DNA from: Pseudobdellovibrionaceae bacterium
GTDB taxonomy: Bacteria; Bdellovibrionota; Bdellovibrionia; Bdellovibrionales; JAMPXM01
NCBI GenBank assembly: GCA_913774795.1
Contig: CAJYIL010000640.1
Location: 1-8,721, forward strand
DNA length: 8,721 bases
Reading direction: 5' to 3'
Positions 5,717 to 8,721 of this stretch are shown here, piece after piece. The translations under genes and the position numbers were made by a program. Position 1 is the stretch's first letter, and every line of letters starts with the position of its first letter. Below the pieces are notes generated by a model, which saw only the letters and a program-made list of their open reading frames with translations, had not been told where the DNA came from and did no database searches.

Positions 5717-6258
5717 AGATTCGCTTCGATAGCTTTGACGATTTTGGGATCGTCGGGCTCCGTGTCGGGCGAAAATCGCCCAACAATGTCGCCGCGCCGA
5801 TTGATTAAGAACTTCTCGAAGTTCCACATGATGTCGGTCGGGTTTTTCGGCAAGAGATTGTGAGAGGCGAGCATGCTTTCGAACTTTGAATCAGCTGGCT
5901 TGGTGTGATTCGGCTGGGCCCGAATGAGATCGATGTAAAGCGGGTGACGGCCTGAGCCGTTCACCGAAATTTTCTCGAACATCGGGAATTCTACGCCAAA
6001 CTTCGTTTCGCAAAACTGCGCGATCTCCTCGTTCGAGCCTGGTTCTTGCGCCGCAAATTCATTCGAGGGAAACGCGAGAACTTCGAATCCCCGAGCACGA
6101 AAGCGCTTGTAGAGTTTCTCGAGGCGCTCGTATTGAGGAGTGAATCCGCACTTCGAAGCGACGTTCACGACAAGCAGAACACGGCCCTCGTAGTCTTTTA
6201 AAGTGACGGGCTTGCCGTCGATCTTCGTCAAATTGTGTCGGTAAATGGGATGAGCCAT
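5713..6258 (-). CDS. btuE: Glutathione peroxidase family protein (BtuE-like)
   Basis: A 181-residue non-selenium peroxidase that reduces hydrogen peroxide and organic or lipid hydroperoxides; family members of this type often use thioredoxin. The catalytic set is present: Cys37 in NVASKCGFTPQY, Gln71 in AAQEPGS, and Trp145-Asn146 in MWNFEKFL. Cys83 in EIAQFCETKFGV matches the resolving Cys position of yeast Gpx3 and plant enzymes. The usual FPCNQF motif is FPSNEF (63-68), so the middle Cys and the Gln are replaced. NGSGRHPLY (100-108), the insert before Trp145 and the ending FSPDTEPDDPKIV match the E. coli BtuE layout and length (183). No signal peptide is seen, so it is probably cytoplasmic. 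The ATG at 6258 follows AAGGAG, 12 bases away, a rather wide gap. It begins 20 bp after the LysR gene and is the last gene of the operon. Confidence 0.9.
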   Translation of the reverse strand: MAHPIYRHNLTKIDGKPVTLKDYEGRVLLVVNVASKCGFTPQYERLEKLYKRFRARGFEVLAFPSNEFAAQEPGSNEEIAQFCETKFGVEFPMFEKISVNGSGRHPLYIDLIRAQPNHTKPADSKFESMLASHNLLPKNPTDIMWNFEKFLINRRGDIVGRFSPDTEPDDPKIVKAIEANL

Positions 6259-6278
6259 GATTTGAGTTTTCTCCTTTT

Positions 6279-7160
6279 CTAGCAACGCTTGAAGAAATCT
6301 TCGGCGACTTCGATGAACGCACGCACCTTGGGCGAAACGAATTGTTGAGCGGGATAGACTACCGCAAAGTTTTCGGACTCGAGTGACCACTCTGGCAGCA
6401 CTTTGACGAGTTTGTTTTCGCTCGCGTCGTTTTCGCACATGTAATCCGGGATAATCGCGATGCCGTTACCTAGCTCCGTGAGGGCTTTCACCGTGCCGAA
6501 GTCATCGGCCTGAACAGAACTGTTCTTAAAAATTGCGCTCTGCTTCGATTTACCGTTGGTGAACTCTACATCGATTCCATGGAACGGAGTGAAGCGAACA
6601 CATTTGAAATTGGCCAGATCTTTAAAATCCTTTGGGGACTGCTTTTTTAAAAATGCCTTTGAAGCCCAGAGACTCATTCGCACGTTCATGAGCCGCTTCG
6701 CGATTAGGGAAGAGTCTTTCATGCGCCCCGCCCTCAGCGCGAGATCCACATTTTCTCCGATGAGATCTACGATGCGGTTCGTGAGCACAAGGTTCACCTC
6801 CATTTTCGGATAAAGCTTGAGATAACGATCGACGATCATCGCAAGCAAGCTTTGGCCGACATCCACCGAGGCCGTGATCTTTAGAGAGCCTTGAATTTCG
6901 CTCGTCGCCTCTTGGAGCTCAGACTCCGCCGCCTGAAGCTCGTTGAGCGCTCTGACACATCGATCAAGATAAGAGCGGCCCGCGTCGGTGAGATTCAATT
7001 TTCGGGTCGTACGTTGAATAAGTGTGACGCCGAGGTGCCGCTCTAACTGAGCGACTTTCGCACTGACTGTCGTATTCGGCATGCTGAGAGCTTTTGAGGC
7101 TTTTGTGAAACTTCCGAGCTGAGCGACTTTGACGAAGACGGGGATCGAATCGAGTTCCAC
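6279..7160 (-). CDS. LysR-type transcriptional regulator
   Basis: A 293-residue regulator of normal LysR length. The N-terminal winged helix-turn-helix (1-60) is typical: ELDSIPVFVKVAQLGSFTKA, then TTVSAKVAQLERHLGVTLIQ and RTTRKLNLTDAG. A linker helix follows (about 60-90), then the effector-binding domain beginning GSLKITASVDVG, with DLALRAG in its first half and GNGIAIIPDYM in the second. The pattern is closest to the large AaeR/CrgA-like group; the effector cannot be read. The GTG at 7160 is chosen because the domain begins exactly there and AAGGA lies 5 bases upstream. The frame extends upstream to 7241 through dctA coding sequence. It starts 2 bp after the dctA stop and precedes the peroxidase, so it is inside the operon, not divergent from a target as is common. 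It may regulate this operon or a distant one. Confidence 0.9.
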   Translation of the reverse strand: MELDSIPVFVKVAQLGSFTKASKALSMPNTTVSAKVAQLERHLGVTLIQRTTRKLNLTDAGRSYLDRCVRALNELQAAESELQEATSEIQGSLKITASVDVGQSLLAMIVDRYLKLYPKMEVNLVLTNRIVDLIGENVDLALRAGRMKDSSLIAKRLMNVRMSLWASKAFLKKQSPKDFKDLANFKCVRFTPFHGIDVEFTNGKSKQSAIFKNSSVQADDFGTVKALTELGNGIAIIPDYMCENDASENKLVKVLPEWSLESENFAVVYPAQQFVSPKVRAFIEVAEDFFKRC

Positions 7161-7162
7161 GG

Positions 7163-8437
7163 TTATCCTTCGAGTTGCGTGACCGAAACAGGCTTCAAGA
7201 GTTCGTGACGGAGATGCACCACGTTGAGCTCGTTCTCCCACTTCGAGATGACGAGTGTGGCGACGCCGTTACCGATGATATTCGTGAGAGCGCGGGCTTC
7301 AGACATAAATCGATCAATGCCCAAAATGAGCGCGAGGCCCGCGACGGGCACCTCGGGAACGACCGCAAGGGTCGCCGCAAGAGTGATGAATCCAGCGCCG
7401 GTGACGCCTGAAGCCCCTTTGCTTGTTACCATCGCGACGAGCAGAAGCGAGAGTTGGTGACCGAGGGTGAGTTCAATGTTCATCGCCTGCGCGACGAAAA
7501 TCGCGGCGATCGTCAGATAAATGTTTGTACCGTCGAGGTTGAAAGAATAGCCCGCCGGTACGACGAGACCGACGGTCGATTTGCTGCAGCCCAATCGCTC
7601 GAGTTTCTCCATCAGCGGGACAAGCCCTGACTCGCTCGATGAAGTCGCGAGAACCGTCAAGAGTTCGTCGCGAATGTAATTGATGAATCGCCAAACGCTG
7701 AAGCCGACGTACCAAGCAATCGAACCGAGGACGATCGCGATGAAGAGAAGGCACGTGAGATAGAAGCAGCCCATGAGCTTGAGAAGCGGTGCAAGCGAAC
7801 CAAGTCCGAACTTCGCGATCGTGAAAGCCATTGCGCCGAATGCGCCGACGGGAGCCGCGAGCATGATCACGTTTACGATTTTGAAAAAGACATGGGAGAG
7901 GGACTGGATGAAAGTGTAAACGGGCTTTCCGTGTTCACCGACGTGACTGAGCGCGTATCCGAACAGGATGGCGATCAATAACACTTGCAAGAGATCGCCG
8001 TTTCCGCTGAAGGCGTCGGCGAACGTTTTCGGGATGATGTGCGTGAAGATATCGAGAGCAGAGGTGGCCGCAGCTTTGTGTTGGTAATCAGCGATGAGCG
8101 ATGGATCGAGGTCTTGCGGTTTCACGTTGAATCCCGATCCAGGTTTCAAGATGTTGACGACGACGAGACCGATCGCAAGCGCAAAGGTGGAGACGACTTC
8201 GAAGTAGAGAAGCGCTTTGCCTCCGACGCGACCCACTTTCTTCATGTCGCCTGTTCCTGCGATACCGAGAACGACCGTGCAGAAAATGACGGGACCGATG
8301 ATCATCTTCACGAGATTGATGAAGAGGTCACCCAGAATTTTCAATTGCACGCCTTGAGTTGGCGCAAAGGCCCCGATCAGAGCGCCGGCGATCATCGCAA
8401 TCAAAACACGGCCATAAAGCGGCTTGAAAAACTTCAT
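7163..8437 (-). CDS. dctA: C4-dicarboxylate:cation symporter, DctA type (DAACS family)
   Basis: A 424-residue inner-membrane carrier of the dicarboxylate/amino acid:cation symporter family (E. coli DctA has 428). Members take up succinate, fumarate, malate or aspartate with protons or sodium. Visible family features are LVKMIIGPVIFCTVVLGIAG (42-61), the serine-rich re-entrant loop TSSSES (265-270), the NLDGTNIY motif (300-307) and RFMSEARALTNIIGNGVAT (376-394), which contributes to substrate and cation binding. Multiple long hydrophobic segments fit eight membrane helices plus two re-entrant hairpins. DctA proteins usually read NLDGTSIY, so Asn304 replaces Ser. The SEARALTN pattern favours dicarboxylate over glutamate carriers, though exact substrate is inferred. 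The ATG at 8437 overlaps the stop of the upstream DUF962 gene (ATGA); its own ribosome site is weak, so it probably depends on coupling. The LysR gene follows after 2 bp. Confidence 0.88.
   Translation of the reverse strand: MKFFKPLYGRVLIAMIAGALIGAFAPTQGVQLKILGDLFINLVKMIIGPVIFCTVVLGIAGTGDMKKVGRVGGKALLYFEVVSTFALAIGLVVVNILKPGSGFNVKPQDLDPSLIADYQHKAAATSALDIFTHIIPKTFADAFSGNGDLLQVLLIAILFGYALSHVGEHGKPVYTFIQSLSHVFFKIVNVIMLAAPVGAFGAMAFTIAKFGLGSLAPLLKLMGCFYLTCLLFIAIVLGSIAWYVGFSVWRFINYIRDELLTVLATSSSESGLVPLMEKLERLGCSKSTVGLVVPAGYSFNLDGTNIYLTIAAIFVAQAMNIELTLGHQLSLLLVAMVTSKGASGVTGAGFITLAATLAVVPEVPVAGLALILGIDRFMSEARALTNIIGNGVATLVISKWENELNVVHLRHELLKPVSVTQLEG
7166..7170 (-). promoter_or_regulatory. Ribosome binding site of the LysR gene inside the end of dctA
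   Basis: AAGGA on the minus strand is formed by the last codons of the dicarboxylate carrier (Glu-Gly-stop) and lies 5 bases before GTG at 7160. This implies coupled translation and supports the GTG start. Confidence 0.65.
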
Positions 8438-8721
8438 TTACGGATGCGACCTGTGAGCATGTAAAACCACATTTTAAAATCAGCTGCGAGTGACCAGAAC
8501 GGATATGTAAATGTCGCCGGGCGGTTGTGCTCGACAAAGAAGTGGCCGTACCAAGCCGGGCCGTAACCGGCAACGAACATCACGAGAAAGAGCCACCAGA
8601 CGCCGGTGATGAGGCCCGCGATCAACGTCACGACCGCGAGGGTTGTTCCGATGAAGTGGATCCACTTGGTTGCAGGTTTGGAATGCTCCTGCAGGTAGTA
8701 AGGCCAAAACTCGGCAAACGT
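8434..8721 (-). CDS. DUF962/Mpo1-like membrane protein, N-terminus cut off by window edge
   Basis: The frame is open to the right window edge and encodes 95 residues plus stop. It matches the DUF962 (Mpo1/YGL010w-like) family: FAEFWPYYLQEHSKPATKW, then IHFIGTT, two hydrophobic segments (VTLIAGLITGVWWLFLVMFV and following), GHFFVEHNRPATFTYPFWS and a C-terminal FKMWFYMLTGR. Family proteins are small integral membrane proteins. Yeast Mpo1 is an iron-dependent dioxygenase that oxidises 2-hydroxy fatty acids, using conserved histidines; the matching histidines (EHSKPAT, IHFIGT, GHFFVEHNRPAT) are present here. Bacterial members usually begin only a few residues before FAEFWP, so probably fewer than about 12 residues are missing. 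An internal GTG at 8631 is not the true start. The stop overlaps the dctA ATG, placing this gene at the head, or near it, of the dctA-lysR-peroxidase operon. Confidence 0.85.
   Translation of the reverse strand, partial: TFAEFWPYYLQEHSKPATKWIHFIGTTLAVVTLIAGLITGVWWLFLVMFVAGYGPAWYGHFFVEHNRPATFTYPFWSLAADFKMWFYMLTGRIRK

Noticed and set aside
5737..5754. Inverted repeat GACGAT-TTTGGG-ATCGTC as a terminator after the hydrolase
   Set aside because: It lies within peroxidase coding sequence (Asp-Asp-Pro-Lys-Ile-Val) and has no T-run after it in either direction; probably chance.
6259..6438. 60-residue N-terminal extension of the peroxidase
   Set aside because: It overlaps the end of the LysR gene, is Arg-rich noise, and the ATG at 6258 gives the normal family length with Cys at position 37.
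7161..7241. Upstream extension of the LysR gene to 7241
   Set aside because: It lies wholly within dctA coding sequence; the helix-turn-helix domain begins exactly at the GTG at 7160, which has a good ribosome site.
7985..8464. 159-codon plus-strand frame rich in Asp, Glu and Arg
   Set aside because: It is the antisense shadow of dctA, whose membrane helices and motifs are unmistakable.
1..8721. Mobile elements, CRISPR arrays, tRNA or other structured RNA genes
   Set aside because: No direct-repeat arrays, transposase-like frames, terminal inverted repeats or tRNA-like cloverleaf sequences were seen on reading both strands.

Overview
The window reads as ordinary chromosomal DNA of a Gram-negative bacterium. 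It is densely packed with short genes, moderately GC-rich by eye (not counted), and has good AAGGAG-type ribosome binding sites with frequent GTG starts. A lipoprotein with a lipobox, three proteins with Sec signal peptides (one of them a trypsin-like protease) and a C4-dicarboxylate carrier fit a proteobacterial or Bdellovibrio-like (Bdellovibrionota) organism. That taxonomic guess is low-confidence inference. No tRNA, rRNA, insertion sequence, CRISPR array or phage gene was seen.

Left part (1-2811). On the minus strand, an unrecognised secreted protein runs off the left edge (1-742). It is easy to overlook because its frame is open to the window end. Upstream of it lies a DUF1990-family gene (806-1579). 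Divergent from that is a lipoprotein with a royal-jelly/Yellow-type beta-propeller (1714-2811, plus). The lipoprotein gene converges on the next block with only 4 bp between stop codons.

Middle part (2816-4660). A two-gene minus-strand cassette encodes a 138-residue secreted protein of unknown function and, through an ATGA overlap, a secreted trypsin-like serine protease. Upstream is a 59-residue charged protein with its own clear terminator (4183-4218). A 215-bp divergent intergenic region with repeated TGTCG words separates this small gene from a plus-strand HSL-family alpha/beta hydrolase (4661-5716).

Right part (5713-8721). This is a tightly packed minus-strand operon. In transcription order it holds a DUF962/Mpo1-like membrane protein (cut by the right edge), a DctA-type dicarboxylate carrier (ATGA overlap), a LysR-type regulator (2-bp gap) and a BtuE-like glutathione/thioredoxin peroxidase (20-bp gap). 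The operon ends tail-to-tail with the hydrolase: one TTAA at 5713-5716 supplies both stop codons. The layout suggests that uptake of C4-dicarboxylates, a regulator and peroxide or lipid-peroxide defence are co-expressed.

No clearly new defence or mobile system was found. The best leads are the protease with its coupled small secreted partner, the 59-residue protein with its regulated-looking promoter region, the LysR regulator embedded in the dctA-peroxidase operon, and the unrecognised secreted protein at the left edge.
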